This document shows positions 63,591-64,000 of a stretch of DNA of 64,000 nucleotides, piece after piece. The notes beneath the pieces were generated by a model. The model saw only the letters and a program-made list of their open reading frames with translations, ran no database searches and was not told the DNA's origin. How positions within the stretch are numbered: the stretch's first letter is position 1; each line of letters begins with the position of its first letter. A program made the position numbers and the translations under genes. Origin of the DNA: Halorubellus salinus (GTDB taxonomy: Archaea; Halobacteriota; Halobacteria; Halobacteriales; Natrialbaceae); NCBI RefSeq assembly GCF_020567525.1, contig NZ_JAJCVI010000004.1, forward strand, positions 372,001 to 436,000. Reading direction: 5' to 3'.

Positions 63591-64000
63591 ATGAGTCTGG
63601 AGGGGGACTGGCGCGACCGCATCGACGACGTGGACGCTCGCCTCATCGACGAGTACCAGAGCGACTTCCCCGTCGAAGCACGCCCGTTCCGCGCGGTCGC
63701 CGACGCCATCGGCACCACCGAAGCGGACGCGTTCGAGCGGACGACCGAACTGCTCGAGGCGGGGGTCTTCCGACGGTTCGGTGCCGTCCTCAACCCGCCC
63801 GTCATCGGGTCGTCGACGCTCGCCGCCGTCAGCGCGCCCGATGACCGCTTCGACGAGATAGCGGAGACGATCAACGCCTACCAGCAGGTGAATCACAACT
63901 ACCGCCGGGACCACGAGTGGAACATGTGGTTCGTCGTCACCGCCGGCTCCCGCGGGAAACGCGACGCGATACTCGCCGAGATCGAGGCCGAGACCGGCTG
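63591..64000 (+). CDS. Siroheme decarboxylase-like Lrp/AsnC protein, 3' end cut by window edge
   Basis: The first 136 codons are seen. Ahb/NirDLGH pattern: DVDARLIDEYQSDFPVEARPFRAVADAIG at the start, GVFRRFGAVLNPPVIG and NHNYRRDHEWNMWFVVTAG. The paired His/Tyr region (NHNYRRDHEWN) matches the first half of the fused protein at 32565-33761. It could be an AhbB, a paralogue, or a second fused enzyme; the C-terminus is missing. TAAAG at 63563-63567 is a weak promoter candidate. Confidence 0.85.
   Translation, partial: MSLEGDWRDRIDDVDARLIDEYQSDFPVEARPFRAVADAIGTTEADAFERTTELLEAGVFRRFGAVLNPPVIGSSTLAAVSAPDDRFDEIAETINAYQQVNHNYRRDHEWNMWFVVTAGSRGKRDAILAEIEAETG

Overview
The window is chromosomal DNA of an extremely halophilic archaeon (class Halobacteria). 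This rests on the very high G+C, the acidic Asp/Glu-rich proteins, Tat-type signal peptides and lipoboxes, archaeal information genes (CDC48, aIF5A, transcription factor S, type II methionine aminopeptidase), a HalX response regulator and a C50 bacterioruberin pathway. I did not attempt a genus. I recognise no rRNA, tRNA, CRISPR array, transposase, integrase or replication origin. The content is mostly core metabolism with a number of odd small features.

Layout. 0-7 kb: 3' end of a nickel-pincer cofactor gene (larC), a Tat/lipobox beta-propeller, a small unknown protein, CDC48 and an Ig-repeat surface protein. 7-17 kb: small membrane protein, DMT transporter, RNase H, Tat-exported protein, malic enzyme with phosphotransacetylase domain, degenerate M24 peptidase, membrane proteins, GNAT, CDF transporter, HIT protein. 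17-25 kb: zinc-ribbon protein, methionine aminopeptidase, phosphatase plus polyphosphate kinase, isoaspartyl peptidase, then a 1.16-kb repeat-rich non-coding stretch. 25-34 kb: NADP isocitrate dehydrogenase, zinc-ribbon/CAP membrane protein, GNAT, secreted HExxH protein, PQQ-type sugar dehydrogenase, and an operon for the siroheme-dependent heme pathway (AhbAB-type protein, precorrin-2 dehydrogenase, glutamyl-tRNA reductase). 34-44 kb: cold-shock protein, UppS, a DUF4129/DUF7269/DUF58 operon, pterin dehydratase, LWR-salt protein, HAD hydrolase, Hsp20, ABC1 kinase, aIF5A with agmatinase. 44-54 kb: carotenoid cluster (crtB facing crtD-lyeJ-cruF), histidine kinase, SDR, ZIP transporter, YkgJ-type protein, HalX regulator. 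54-64 kb: PEP carboxylase, transcription factor S, an unusual coiled-coil/ribbon-helix-helix operon, a KaiC/RadA-like protein, beta-RFAP-synthase-like GHMP kinase, dihydroxy-acid dehydratase, and the start of a second siroheme-decarboxylase-like gene.

The genes cooperate in a few clear groups. Malic enzyme, PEP carboxylase and isocitrate dehydrogenase control C3/C4 flux and NADPH. The heme operon feeds siroheme/heme synthesis, and the truncated gene at the right edge probably belongs to the same chemistry. The crt genes make bacterioruberin. aIF5A beside an agmatinase points to the archaeal hypusination route.

The most unusual signal is a family of tandem RNA-hairpin elements with a period of 49-50 bp, at 16.63-16.81, 17.93-18.06 and 59.85-59.94 kb. 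Each array lies just after the stop codon of a minus-strand gene. Each element has the core GAGCRTA, an 8-bp stem and a four-base loop; stem sequences differ between loci while pairing is kept. A second hairpin family (8-bp stem, 9-nt loop, compensatory change) lies at 24.46-24.72 kb. Other points worth attention are a tandem repeat carrying a ribosome-binding site inside the heme operon, a probable CTG start codon for the ABC1 kinase, and a sugar dehydrogenase that appears to carry both a lipobox and a PGF-CTERM tail.
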